A DNA stretch of 64,000 bases from Pontiella desulfatans (GCF_900890425.1 NZ_CAAHFG010000005.1:310001-374000), one strand, 5' to 3'. Shown: positions 1-8,301, counted from the first letter of the stretch. Numbers and translations: made by a program. The notes: a model not told the origin generated them from the letters alone.

Positions 1-578
1 TCCAGCTTGTCGAGCAGCTCGGCCAGATCCGCTTTCCCGGCATGCAGCAACGTATCGCCCGCAACGACGGCGGGTACGCCCTGGATTTTTCGCTCGGAAA
101 TCTCGGGTTGGAAATGGGTGCCTTCCACCATCTCGTGCTGGAAGTCGGGATGGATCAGCGCCATCTGGTTGAGCGCCTGCACCACGTCCGGGCAGTTGAC
201 GCAGCCGGTGGAGACATAGCTAACGAGCTTGATCGGCCCTTTGAGGGCGGCGATCCGGTTCTTGATTCCATCATCCGGCCACTTGCCTTTTCCGTCGGCG
301 TTGAGGATGGCAAGAATCAGCGTCGTGAATTCGTGGCCCCCGGGAACGCCGCGGATGACGATGGGCAGCGCCTCGCCATTGCGCTCGAAGCGGGTTTCAA
401 AGCCTTCGGCATCCTGCTCAACGAGTTCGATCTTATCGGAGACCGACGCCACGTCGTGCATCATTCCAACCAGTTCCTTCTCCGCCGCATGGCCCTTGGC
501 GGAAACCAGCAGTCGGTAGGATGATTCGAGATCGGCATATACGGTTTTGAGTTGGTTGAGTGTGGCTTGGTCGAGCAT
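1..578 (-). CDS. ahpF: Alkyl hydroperoxide reductase subunit F, N-terminal part (cut by window edge)
   Basis: This is the NADH-dependent flavoprotein that re-reduces AhpC. Only the first 192 residues are in the window, corresponding to the N-terminal double-thioredoxin domain. A redox CxxC (TGCVNCPD, C126 and C129) sits where E. coli AhpF has C129/C132. The FAD and NAD domains would lie beyond position 1. The ATG at 578 follows AAGAGAAATCCC. It lies 102 bases downstream of the ahpC stop on the same strand, separated by a terminator-like hairpin, so it probably depends on read-through from ahpC or has its own promoter. Confidence 0.88.
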   Translation of the reverse strand, partial: MLDQATLNQLKTVYADLESSYRLLVSAKGHAAEKELVGMMHDVASVSDKIELVEQDAEGFETRFERNGEALPIVIRGVPGGHEFTTLILAILNADGKGKWPDDGIKNRIAALKGPIKLVSYVSTGCVNCPDVVQALNQMALIHPDFQHEMVEGTHFQPEISERKIQGVPAVVAGDTLLHAGKADLAELLDKL

Positions 579-612
579 GGGATTTCTCTTATATGTGAAT
601 TGTTTTGCTAAA

Positions 613-656
613 GAAAATGCCGCCCCCCGCAAAAGGGAGGAGTAGCGGGGGGCGGC
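613..656 (-). terminator. Hairpin between ahpC and ahpF
   Basis: A perfect 12-base stem (619-630 with 645-656, GCCGCCCCCCGC/GCGGGGGGCGGC) with a 14-base loop is followed on the minus strand by ATTTTCTTTA. This looks like an intrinsic terminator after ahpC. Partial read-through would make ahpC transcript exceed ahpF transcript, the usual ratio for this pair. Confidence 0.7.
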
Positions 657-680
657 GGGTGTTGCGGGGTGGGGGATTGA

Positions 681-1244
681 TTAGATTTTGCCGACGAGAT
701 CGAGGCCGGGCTTCAGGGTGTCGCCGCCGGGCGTCCAGTTTGCCGGGCAAACCTGGTCTCCGTTCTCGTGCACAAACTTGGCGGCTTCCAGCTTGCGCAG
801 CGCTTCGGCGGCGGAGCGGCCGATGCCGAGGTCGTGGATCTCTGCGGTTTTCAGGTTGCCGTCGGGATCGATGATGAAGGTGCCGCGCAGCGCCAGACCT
901 TCTTCTTCGATGTATACGCCGAACTGCTTGGAAACCGCGCCCGTCGGATCGGCGCCCATCGGATAGTCCACCTTGCCGATGGCGGGCGACTCGTCGTGCC
1001 AGGCCTTGTGGACGAACGCGGTGTCGGTGGAAACGGAGATGACTTCCGCGCCGGCTTCCTGGAATTTCGGGTAGAGAGCGGCCAGGTCTTCAAGCTCGGT
1101 CGGGCAGACGAAGGTGAAGTCGGCCGGGTAGAAAGCCAGCACGACCCACTTGCCCTTGTAGTCGGACAGTTTGATGTCCTTGATTTCGTCGTTCTGGAAG
1201 GCGGCCATTTTGAACTCTTCTACGGGTTGTCCTACTTTGATCAT
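681..1244 (-). CDS. ahpC: Peroxiredoxin AhpC (alkyl hydroperoxide reductase subunit C)
   Basis: Typical 2-Cys peroxiredoxin that reduces hydrogen peroxide, organic peroxides and peroxynitrite, and is recycled by AhpF. The protein is 187 residues, the same length as E. coli AhpC. The peroxidatic cysteine is C47 in FTFVCPTELEDL and the resolving cysteine is C166 in QVCPANW. The start at 1244 is chosen because AGGAGA lies 7 bases upstream; the open frame extends further but that part has no peroxiredoxin similarity. The OxyR gene lies on the other side of an insertion sequence, consistent with an ancestral divergent oxyR/ahpC arrangement. Confidence 0.96.
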   Translation of the reverse strand: MIKVGQPVEEFKMAAFQNDEIKDIKLSDYKGKWVVLAFYPADFTFVCPTELEDLAALYPKFQEAGAEVISVSTDTAFVHKAWHDESPAIGKVDYPMGADPTGAVSKQFGVYIEEEGLALRGTFIIDPDGNLKTAEIHDLGIGRSAAEALRKLEAAKFVHENGDQVCPANWTPGGDTLKPGLDLVGKI

Positions 1245-1359
1245 TTTCTTTCTCCTGTGTTGGTTGGTGTTTCTGGTCAGTTTTCTCTTCGTTTTCATCT
1301 CTAAACTACTTCTCTTGATTGGGGGTTGATGCCTTCGGCGTCTTCTCCCCTGTTTTATC

Positions 1360-2920
1360 CCGAGTTTTGATTGGATAAGATGGGGTCGTTCCAAGCCCTT
1401 TTGCCGCACGCAAAAAAAACAGGGAAGACCCCATGAAAAATGATCTAAGGAAACTGCTTCGCTGGGTATGTCGCAAGCTTACCTACAACGATCTGGCTTC
1501 GGTGGTGCCGGTGCTGCTCGAAGTACTCAACGGTTCAAGGCAGGATATCGAACTCAAGCCGCAGGAAGTGCGGCCTCCGCACTATCGCCAGTTCCGGGTC
1601 GATCCTCAACCGCCGCTATGCGAACCATTGCTGCCGCACGCACCGCAAAAGGACTGGGAGGAGCTTCAGGCCGACCATTTGCGCGCCACGGGAAAAACAA
1701 TCGCCAAGGTAGCGCGTCGGACGGGTTCGCCCATGCCGCCTGAAAAATGCCGATGCCGGCACTGCCATGCCCCCGTGCGCTATCTCTACCTCAACAACGG
1801 AAAGCTTGGGTCGCAGGTTCAGTGCAAGATCTGCAAAAGGACTTCGCCAACCGACAAGCCCCGGCGCGAAAGCAAGGCGCGCTACTGGTGCCCGCATTGC
1901 GGCTATGCACTCTTTCGATGGAAGGAGGATGGCCTGTGCACCGCCTTCAAGTGCCCGAACGACCACTGCCCCGTCTACGTACGGAACCTCGCCCAGCTCA
2001 CGCCCGAAGAGCACGCCATGCGCAAAGCCGGAAACATCAGCCAGTTCAAGCTGCGCTACCACTTCCGCGAATACCACTTCGCCTCGCAACACCTTCCGCT
2101 CAAACGCCCCGAAGACGCCCCGGTCGATCTCAACCGCATCCCCCCCAGCCTGCATACCCTCGGACTCTGCCTCACCTTCTCCATCAGCCTCGGACTCAGC
2201 GCAAGGCTCACCGCCCAGGCGCTCGAACGCGTCTTCGGGATCCGCATCTCGCACCAGACCGTCGTCAACTACATCAAGGCCGCAGCCTGCCAGCTCGCCG
2301 ACTTCACCGATGAAAACAGTCCCGTTCCCGAAGGAACCTGCGCGGCGGACGAAACCTACATCAAGATCGGCGGGAAAACCCGCTACACCTGGCTCGTCAT
2401 CACCGAAACACGGCGGGCCATCTGCGGCTACAACCTCTCCGAAACCCGTGGGGCCGAACCGGCGCTCGGACTCATCCAAAGCATGTGCGGCCCGCCGGAC
2501 GCGCCCCGGGCCGAAGCCTTCGAACTCGTCACCGACGGCCTGCCGTCCTACGACAGCGCCACCGTCGCCTACAACACCGCCGCCGTGGTGGCCGGAGGCG
2601 AAGCAGTCCTGAATAAACGTACCGTCATCGGACTCAAGAACCTCGATCCCGAAAGCGAGACCTACCGCGTCTACAAGCAGCTCATCGAGCGGCTCAACCG
2701 CACCTATAAATACCACACGCGACCCCGCGCCGGCTTCAAGAGCTTCGACGGAGCCACGGCACTCACCACGCTCTTCGTCGCCTACTACAACTTCATGCGC
2801 CCGCACGGCAGCCTCGGCGGGCATCCGCCCGTCGCGATCGCCTGCCTCAAAGGCAAGAGGCTCTACCCCGACATGTGGGTCGAGCTCCTCCGGCAAGCCG
2901 CATGAACAATCAAAACTCGG
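1360..2920 (+). mobile_element. Insertion sequence with 14-bp perfect terminal inverted repeats
   Basis: CCGAGTTTTGATTG at 1360-1373 is repeated as its exact reverse complement at 2907-2920, and the two copies bracket a single intact transposase gene, giving an element of about 1.56 kb. No target-site duplication is obvious: the flanks are GTTTTATC on the left and ATGTCAAA on the right. Either the true ends differ by a few bases, or the duplication has decayed. The element lies in the ahpC-oxyR interval. Confidence 0.85.
1433..2905 (+). CDS. DDE transposase with N-terminal zinc ribbons
   Basis: The 490-residue protein has two cysteine-rich zinc-ribbon-like regions (about residues 104-140 and 155-190). 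A DDE catalytic core follows: D306 in AADETYIKIGGK, D368 in LVTDGLPSY and a likely E419 in IERLNRTYKYHTRP. The first aspartate block and the ending YYNFMRPHGSLGG resemble IS6/IS481-type integrase cores, but I cannot place the IS family firmly. The frame is intact from start to stop and ends 2 bases before the right inverted repeat, so the element may still be active. Confidence 0.87.
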   Translation: MKNDLRKLLRWVCRKLTYNDLASVVPVLLEVLNGSRQDIELKPQEVRPPHYRQFRVDPQPPLCEPLLPHAPQKDWEELQADHLRATGKTIAKVARRTGSPMPPEKCRCRHCHAPVRYLYLNNGKLGSQVQCKICKRTSPTDKPRRESKARYWCPHCGYALFRWKEDGLCTAFKCPNDHCPVYVRNLAQLTPEEHAMRKAGNISQFKLRYHFREYHFASQHLPLKRPEDAPVDLNRIPPSLHTLGLCLTFSISLGLSARLTAQALERVFGIRISHQTVVNYIKAAACQLADFTDENSPVPEGTCAADETYIKIGGKTRYTWLVITETRRAICGYNLSETRGAEPALGLIQSMCGPPDAPRAEAFELVTDGLPSYDSATVAYNTAAVVAGGEAVLNKRTVIGLKNLDPESETYRVYKQLIERLNRTYKYHTRPRAGFKSFDGATALTTLFVAYYNFMRPHGSLGGHPPVAIACLKGKRLYPDMWVELLRQAA

Positions 2921-3186
2921 ATGTCAAAGAACACGAGGCTTTCGCCTCAGCTACCCACAGCCCCGCTGTGCGTCGCCGCCCTCATCAGGGCTAAAAAACA
3001 ACAATCAAATCATCGCCGACACAGAAACCATCCCCATCAAAAGCCTTCTTTCGGCCCAGTAAGGGGACCCATCTCACCTTGCTTCTCTGCCATCGGCTCT
3101 TTCATCGAAAATTTTACAGAACCTGGTTGGTTAACGCTGTTTCTTTCGATGCGCAATAACCTGCACTAGGCCATGGGTTTTGTAAA
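2921..3186. other. Right flank of the insertion sequence, no gene recognised
   Basis: About 265 bases without a convincing gene. The 82-codon open frame from 2921 is low-complexity (Pro/Arg/His-rich) with no domain and no ribosome binding site. A small hairpin (GAGGC-TTTC-GCCTC) lies near 2934-2948. Together with 1245-1359 this is probably the remains of the original ahpC/oxyR intergenic region plus scar sequence. Confidence 0.5.
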
Positions 3187-3223
3187 ATATATAGAATTTA
3201 CTAGTATGATAAATATTGCTTAT
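3187..3223 (+). promoter_or_regulatory. Candidate OxyR operator upstream of oxyR
   Basis: Two 15-base half sites lie 22 bases apart: ATATATAGAATTTAC at 3187-3201 and ATAAATATTGCTTAT at 3209-3223, separated by 7 bases. They fit the E. coli OxyR consensus pattern ATAG-N7-CTAT, N7, ATAG-N7-CTAT at most of the A/T positions and at the exact spacing. The right half contains a perfect GATAA-N7-TTATC palindrome. The site ends 41 bases before the oxyR start, as expected for autoregulation. The identification is an inference. Confidence 0.5.
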
Positions 3224-3264
3224 CGAACAGGGGTGTGTGATTTTTCATTTTTTGGTGAAGTAAT

Positions 3265-4140
3265 ATGAATCTACAGGCATTCAAATATCTATTGGCACTC
3301 GAAGCGGAAGGTGGGTTCCACCGAGCGGCCGAGGCGTGCAACGTCAGCCAACCCGCGTTGAGCATCCAGATCAAGAAGTTCGAGGAGGAATTGGACATCC
3401 GGTTGCTTGAGCGTGGCCACAAGGGGTTCTTCTTCACCCCCGCCGGCAAGGAGGTGCTGGAGCGCGCCCGGATCGTGATGCAGCAGGTGGCGGAGATTGA
3501 AGAACTCTCCGAGCTTTGGAACGATCCCTACGCCGGCCAGCTTTCCATCGGGGCCTTCCCGACGTTGGCTCCCTATTATTTGCCGTCGATCATCGACCAC
3601 CTGGTTGATTCCTATCCCAACCTGCAGGTCAACCTGGTTGAGGAAAAGACGCATGTGTTGCTGGAGCGGTTGAAGGCCGGCACCATCGACGCCGCGTTCC
3701 TCGCGCTGCCGGAGGATGAACCCGCGCTTGAATGCGGGACGATTTTCTCGGAGGAGTTCCATGTTGGCGTTGCGCCTAACCACCCATTGGCCAAACGGAA
3801 AACCATCACGCCCGAAAAACTATCGGAAGAAAAACTGCTGTTGCTGGAAGAGGGGCACTGTTTGAGAGGGCAGGCCTTGGAATATTGCGCCACGGCGGGC
3901 ATTGGCGAAGTGCTGAACTTCCGTGCCTCTTCGATGGAGACATTGCTGCAGATGGTTTCCATGGGGAGGGCCGTGTCGCTGATCCCCGACTGTGTCGCCA
4001 AGCGCAACCCGCACCTGCACTATCTCAAGCTCAAGGGCGGCGGTGCCGAGCGTACCATCGCCCTCTTCTGGCGCAGGTCCAGCGTCCGCCGCGACCTCAT
4101 GCTCGAGCTCGTCGACGATCTGGGCCGCGAGTATGCGTAA
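3265..4140 (+). CDS. oxyR: Hydrogen-peroxide-sensing LysR-family regulator OxyR
   Basis: LysR-type activator of 291 residues: winged helix-turn-helix at residues 1-60 (FHRAAEACNVSQPALSIQIKKFE) and a type-2 periplasmic-binding-like sensor domain. The two redox cysteines are C199 and C208 (GHCLRGQALEYC), the same residue numbers as in E. coli OxyR, so disulfide sensing of peroxide is very likely. The start is supported by GGTGAAG upstream. It lies divergent from ahpC, the classic OxyR target, but an insertion sequence now separates the two. Confidence 0.96.
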   Translation: MNLQAFKYLLALEAEGGFHRAAEACNVSQPALSIQIKKFEEELDIRLLERGHKGFFFTPAGKEVLERARIVMQQVAEIEELSELWNDPYAGQLSIGAFPTLAPYYLPSIIDHLVDSYPNLQVNLVEEKTHVLLERLKAGTIDAAFLALPEDEPALECGTIFSEEFHVGVAPNHPLAKRKTITPEKLSEEKLLLLEEGHCLRGQALEYCATAGIGEVLNFRASSMETLLQMVSMGRAVSLIPDCVAKRNPHLHYLKLKGGGAERTIALFWRRSSVRRDLMLELVDDLGREYA

Positions 4141-4171
4141 TGCCCGGGCTTGAACCTAATCCGGGGATAAT

Positions 4172-4200
4172 TTGACAAATCTAAAGTATTGAATTAGATA
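4172..4200 (+). promoter_or_regulatory. Near-consensus sigma-70-type promoter
   Basis: TTGACA (4172-4177), a 17-base spacer and TAGATA (4195-4200) match the housekeeping promoter consensus. The ATG of the ATPase remnant begins 6 bases after the -10 box, so the original transcript would have been leaderless or nearly so. Confidence 0.55.
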
Positions 4201-4206
4201 TGTCAT

Positions 4207-4646
4207 ATGAAGTTTATCGAACGCCAAATCACATCGGAGCTAAAAAGGGCCGCCATGCATTTTCCGGCGGCGATCGTTAGCGGCCCTCGCCGTTCGGGAA
4301 AGACAACGCTGTTACGGCATCTGTTCGCGGTGCCGTTTTCGAAGAGTTCGTTGCGTCAGAAATCCTGAAACATCGCTTGAATCGGGGTCTGGATCGAAAC
4401 CTCTACTATTTCCGGGACCGCCAAGGCTTGGAAGTCGATTTCCTGATCGACAATGGGAACAATGCAATTCAGAGGCTGGAGGTGAAGGCTTCCAGAACTC
4501 CAAGAAGCGACGATGCCACCCCCATGCGTTCGCTCATGAAAAACATGGGCGGGAAAAACGTGTCGGCATGGCTGGCGCATGATGGGCCGAGCCAAGCGTT
4601 AACGGTGCTCGCTCCCGGGGTGAAAGCCATTGGAATTGAGGACTGA
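4207..4646 (+). pseudogene. DUF4143-type AAA+ ATPase, internally deleted remnant
   Basis: The first 53 codons give an intact N-terminus (MKFIERQITSELKRAA) and the Walker A loop GPRRSGKTTLL. After residue ~46 the sequence jumps straight to the C-terminal DUF4143 region (FEEFVASEILKHRLNR, then FRDRQGLEVDFLID), which reads in another frame up to the stop at 4646. Full members of this family are around 400 residues, so a large internal segment including Walker B has been lost in one deletion, with a frame change. The product would not be functional. Confidence 0.8.
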
Positions 4647-4716
4647 CAGCCATATTATAAATGGTCGCACGAAGTCTGTCGCGAAAGCACTATGACAGTA
4701 AGGAGGGTGATGCAGA

Positions 4717-5661
4717 ATGAACAAATGTCCAGAACGGCTCTATATGTATTTGCGATTGGATACCTTTGGGCTGAAGAAGTTAATCGCGTTGCTAAATGGA
4801 ACGGTACCTTTAACCAAGGTGTCGTGGTTCAACGATCCCTTTGATTCTCAACTTTCATTTGATCATACTGGTACGCAATATGAGCAGACCGAGGATATTC
4901 AGCGATCGATTGATAGGGGGCAAATTGGAGAAGAACGGGTTCAGTCAATGGAGTCGCGCATCTTTGAAGATGGCTTCATTTCAACTCGGGCAGTCTTCTG
5001 TGTTACCGAGTGCTGGGACTCGTGTCTAATGTGGTCGCATTATGCCGATTCACATAAAGGTATATGTGTTGAATTAGCGTACGATAAGGATACGCGTTTA
5101 CCTGATGGATGCGAATTTGGGAAAGTTCGTTATTCCACGCACTATCCACGTCCCGTGGCGAATCGGATTGAAGATCCATCTGAGTTCCAGACTTTGTTTT
5201 TAACCAAATCAACCGATTGGATGTATGAGCATGAGTGGCGCCTCATCGCTACCGTTGACAACCATTTGGACAAGACGAAAACCTTTGATGGCCTAATCTC
5301 GAGATCTCCGTTTACTGTAGCTCGGATCCTATGTGGGGTTAAGTGTCAAAATAGTATGGATGTCAGGGATTTGTACCAAGGGGCCGGATTGCCGGGGAGC
5401 AAAGAAATCTTGAGCGATGAGGATTGTGGCTTTGTTGAGAAACTTGAGCAGAGATATTTGGACGGAGATGTGAATGGAGCTTATACCTCATTGCTGAGGT
5501 ATCTTGAAAAATTCAAAGTTGACCGGAAGAAAGATACTCTTGAAAGGGCAAGTGCCAAAGAAGAAATCATCTCAACGGCGATTCTGCAGATTCTGAATTT
5601 TGATGGCTACATCGTTAGGCTCAAGAAGTCCGATGTGAGATTCGCTATTACGCAACTGTAA
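4717..5661 (+). CDS. DUF2971-family protein
   Basis: The 314-residue protein has the features of DUF2971 (PF11185): an N-terminal YMYLRL...LLNGTV...WFNDPFDSQ block and the signature CLMWSHYADSHKGICVEL near residues 105-120. The C-terminal third (EKLEQRYLDGDVNGAYTSLL onward) looks helical and has no assignment. No biochemical function is established for the family that I can state. A strong AAGGAGG stands 9 bases before the ATG. It is visibly more AT-rich than its neighbours and lies between a pseudogene and a housekeeping-like gene, which suggests horizontal acquisition. Confidence 0.75.
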   Translation: MNKCPERLYMYLRLDTFGLKKLIALLNGTVPLTKVSWFNDPFDSQLSFDHTGTQYEQTEDIQRSIDRGQIGEERVQSMESRIFEDGFISTRAVFCVTECWDSCLMWSHYADSHKGICVELAYDKDTRLPDGCEFGKVRYSTHYPRPVANRIEDPSEFQTLFLTKSTDWMYEHEWRLIATVDNHLDKTKTFDGLISRSPFTVARILCGVKCQNSMDVRDLYQGAGLPGSKEILSDEDCGFVEKLEQRYLDGDVNGAYTSLLRYLEKFKVDRKKDTLERASAKEEIISTAILQILNFDGYIVRLKKSDVRFAITQL

Positions 5662-5686
5662 GTTAAAGTTTCAAGGATACATCATC

Positions 5687-6460
5687 ATGAGCGACGACAT
5701 TAAATCCATACACGAGTTCGACCTGAACCTGATCTGCGAATATTTCGCGCAGGTGGAGCGGCAGGGCCCGGGGAGCCCGGAGATCACGCGCAAGGCGCTG
5801 GGCTTTGTTGAGGGGCTCACCGACGAATCGCGAATCGCCGACATCGGTTGCGGAAGCGGCGGGCAGACGATGACGCTGGCGCAGGCTGTGCCCGGAACCA
5901 TTACGGGCGTCGATCTGTTCCAAACCTTCATCGATCTTTTCAACCGAAACGCGGCGGGGCTTGGGCTTCAGGATCGCGTGCGGGGCGTGGTCGGTTCCAT
6001 GGATGCGCTCTCGTTCGCGGATGAAGAGCTGGATCTGATCTGGTCGGAGGGGGCCATCTACAACATGGGCTTTGAGCGCGGATTGAACGAGTGGCGCAAG
6101 TTCCTGAAGCCCGGTGGAACCATTGCCGTTTCCGAAGCCTCGTGGTTCACGGAAGAGCGGCCGGCCGAGATCAACGATTTTTGGATGAGCGAATATCCGG
6201 GGATCGACACCATTCCGAACAAGGTGGCGCAGCTGCAAAAGGCGGGCTACGTTCCCGTTGCTACCTTCATCGTGCCCGAGACGTGCTGGATCGATCATTT
6301 CTACGCACCGCAGGTGGAAGCCATGGAGCGGTTTCTCGAAAAGCACAAAGGGAATCCGGCGGCGGAGGGTTTCATCGCCAACCAACGGCATGAGATGAAA
6401 CTGTACCATAAATACAAGGAATACTACGGCTATGTGTTTTACATCGGGAAGAAAAGGTAG
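5687..6460 (+). CDS. Class I SAM-dependent methyltransferase
   Basis: The 257-residue cytoplasmic protein has the Rossmann-fold methyltransferase motif I (IADIGCGSGGQT, about residues 48-59), the acidic strand-2 end (GVDLFQTFID) and a motif IV region (LDLIWSEGAIYNMGF). The substrate cannot be read from the sequence; small-molecule methylases of the UbiE/arsenite type share this layout. AAGGA lies 9 bases before the ATG. The gene stands alone, 25 bases after the DUF2971 gene. Confidence 0.85.
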   Translation: MSDDIKSIHEFDLNLICEYFAQVERQGPGSPEITRKALGFVEGLTDESRIADIGCGSGGQTMTLAQAVPGTITGVDLFQTFIDLFNRNAAGLGLQDRVRGVVGSMDALSFADEELDLIWSEGAIYNMGFERGLNEWRKFLKPGGTIAVSEASWFTEERPAEINDFWMSEYPGIDTIPNKVAQLQKAGYVPVATFIVPETCWIDHFYAPQVEAMERFLEKHKGNPAAEGFIANQRHEMKLYHKYKEYYGYVFYIGKKR

Positions 6461-6498
6461 AACGGTGTTTGTCTTATATGCATGAATGGGGGCTGGGC

Positions 6499-7272
6499 AT
6501 GAAGCAAGTTTGTTTGATCGGTGTGTTGGTCTTGGCGGTTGCTGTGTCGCATGCACATGTGCAGCGGGGCACGGGGGAACGCTTTACGTGCCTGGGAAAA
6601 ACCTACGAACAGGAGCTGCCGAAGCTGGGGAGCGGGGCTTATCCCAAATGGAATCCGGCAGCGGGGGCCTGCCCGTTGCATCCAACCAACGCCGTTGCCA
6701 TCGCAGGCCATGCCGCAACCAACGCGATTCCCGACAGCATGGTTCGAAAAGGCTCGAATCCGAAACTCTCCCTGCATTCCGACTCGGGCGAATGGTATTA
6801 TCTGGTTGGTTTATCCATAACCACGGAGGAGGCTGCCGGAAACCGGTTTCGCCGGGGCGGTTCTGCGTCGATCATGGTCGGACTCGACGGCAAGGTTCCG
6901 CCCATCAAGTTTATTCCCAAGGAAGAGCTGAATGCCGAACGGGAGGAGGTCCGCGCAAACCTGCGGCAATACCAGATGGAGGTGATCCGGGCCGGCATGC
7001 CTCCATTGGCGATTCCGTTGACGCAGGAGATGGACGACCAGCTGGTGGCGGAAGGCGTGCTCCCTCCGGCAAAAACGAACACCACCCCCCGTCGTTTTGG
7101 CAGTGGTTTTCGCCGGGCACCCGGCCCAAATCCGGAGGTGCCCCCCGGGGTAAAGCGCAAGCAGGCTCAGGACGCCTTGCGGGAATACCAGGAAGAGGCC
7201 ATGCGCGCAGGCATGCCGCCGCTCGCCGAGCTGTTCCCCCAAACCAATGCACCCGCGGCCACAGGAAAATAG
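6499..7272 (+). CDS. Secreted protein with internal repeats, function unknown
   Basis: Translation from the ATG at 6499 gives a clean signal peptide (MKQVCLIGVLVLAVAVSHA); an upstream in-frame ATG at 6469 would place ten residues before it. The mature protein of roughly 238 residues has no domain I recognise. It contains two copies of a helical unit: NLRQYQMEVIRAGMPPLA near the middle and ALREYQEEAMRAGMPPLA near the end. Two cysteines occur early in the mature region. It is followed 51 bases later by another exported protein gene. Confidence 0.6.
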   Translation: MKQVCLIGVLVLAVAVSHAHVQRGTGERFTCLGKTYEQELPKLGSGAYPKWNPAAGACPLHPTNAVAIAGHAATNAIPDSMVRKGSNPKLSLHSDSGEWYYLVGLSITTEEAAGNRFRRGGSASIMVGLDGKVPPIKFIPKEELNAEREEVRANLRQYQMEVIRAGMPPLAIPLTQEMDDQLVAEGVLPPAKTNTTPRRFGSGFRRAPGPNPEVPPGVKRKQAQDALREYQEEAMRAGMPPLAELFPQTNAPAATGK

Positions 7273-7323
7273 GTTCTAAAAACTTGAACCGCATGGCAAG
7301 TTGGCCAACATTCTGGAGCCATC

Positions 7324-7986
7324 ATGAAATATGTTTTTAGATTTGTTGTGTCGGGTCTCGCCCTCGTGATGCTTTCCATTATGGGGGCCACGTTGTTCCA
7401 GGGCACCAAAACCGTGCAGGATCTGCTGGCCGGAAGCGAAGAGCTGAAGGAGGCGATCGCCACCCTGACCCACGAAGACCAGATCGGCTTTGCCAAGGTG
7501 GTCAAGCAGGAGGAGCGCGACGGGCAGCTCTACACCACCATCAAGTTTGTCGAGACCGCGCGCGACAACATGCTCAACCGGGTGCTCGAAAAAGAATACG
7601 AGATCGAGGGCGACGTGGTGCATTTCGATGCCCTCATCGTCACCTTTGCCGACCAGGCCGTTATGAACGGCGACAAGCGGTCGCTCTATCTCTGGCGGCG
7701 CGTCTTTGGCGAAAACATGAATCCGGCCGACGGCTTCGACATCGCAACGCCGGGAACGCACCCCGAACGCTATGCCGACCTGCTCCGCAACCTGAAGCAG
7801 TCCGAGCAGGATGTGTTTTGGGAGGCCGTCTGGAACCTGGCCAACGATCCCAACGCGCTGCAGGAATACGGCGTAAAAGCCATCTATGGCAACGCCGTCT
7901 ACAAGCGCCTGCGCCCCGGCCTTATCTACGTCTTCAAAATCGGCGCCGACGGCCAGATCTATCCCGAAACCGTGCTGGATATGTGA
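7324..7986 (+). CDS. Membrane-anchored or exported protein, function unknown
   Basis: A 220-residue protein with one hydrophobic N-terminal segment (residues 4-24, FRFVVSGLALVMLSIMGATL), either an uncleaved anchor or a signal peptide. The remainder is soluble and mixed alpha/beta, ending RPGLIYVFKIGADGQIYPETVLDM. No known domain is recognised. GGAGCC lies 6 bases upstream of the ATG. The stop codon overlaps the ATG of the following deacetylase remnant (TGATG), so the two were co-transcribed. Confidence 0.6.
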   Translation: MKYVFRFVVSGLALVMLSIMGATLFQGTKTVQDLLAGSEELKEAIATLTHEDQIGFAKVVKQEERDGQLYTTIKFVETARDNMLNRVLEKEYEIEGDVVHFDALIVTFADQAVMNGDKRSLYLWRRVFGENMNPADGFDIATPGTHPERYADLLRNLKQSEQDVFWEAVWNLANDPNALQEYGVKAIYGNAVYKRLRPGLIYVFKIGADGQIYPETVLDM

Positions 7987-8241
7987 TGCGTATTTCGTAT
8001 TGCTTATTGCGTAACCTGTTGCTCGGTTTGGCATGCGCGTCTTTTTGTGTTGCGGAAGAGGAACGGAAGGTGGTGGCGCTTACGTTCGACGATGGCCCGA
8101 ATCCTCCCTATACGGATAAGCTCCTCCAAGTGTTGGAGACGAACAAGGTTGTGGCCACGTTCTTTTGCCTTGCCGATGATCATCAATGCCTTGAGAGAGC
8201 AGGGATATGGTTTTGTTGGTGTGAGTGAGCTTGTGCTGTAG
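7986..8241 (+). pseudogene. Polysaccharide deacetylase (NodB domain), internally deleted
   Basis: The N-terminus has a signal peptide and the NodB start VVALTFDDGPNPPYTDKLLQVLETNKVVATFF, including the metal-binding Asp pair. It then runs directly into what is recognisably the family C-terminus (INALREQGYGFVGVSELVL, stop at 8241) in a different frame; the original frame stops at 8228. The middle of the domain, about 130-150 residues with the zinc histidines, is missing. A single internal deletion explains both halves. The signal-peptide codons at 7988-8015 are made of a GTATTGCG-type repeat arm. Confidence 0.8.
7988..8015. repeat. Single arm of the GTATTGCG-type repeat
   Basis: GCGTATTTCGTATTGCTTATTGCGTAA has the same imperfect tandem unit as the palindrome at 43277-43363. 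Here it forms the first codons of the deacetylase remnant (ISYCLLRN). Confidence 0.55.
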
Positions 8242-8301
8242 AACGGTGCTCCGCGTTCTACTTACTTGGTGTCCTTTGTATCTTAGTGTTTAATCCCGGC
8301 C

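Noticed and set aside
1616-2896. Long open frame opposite the transposase
   Set aside because: Antisense shadow of the DDE transposase, no family features.
1352-2928. Target-site duplication flanking the insertion sequence
   Set aside because: The flanking eight bases (GTTTTATC and ATGTCAAA) do not match.
2921-3169. 82-codon open frame after the insertion sequence
   Set aside because: No ribosome binding site, no domain, Pro/Arg/His-rich composition; starts directly at the IS end.
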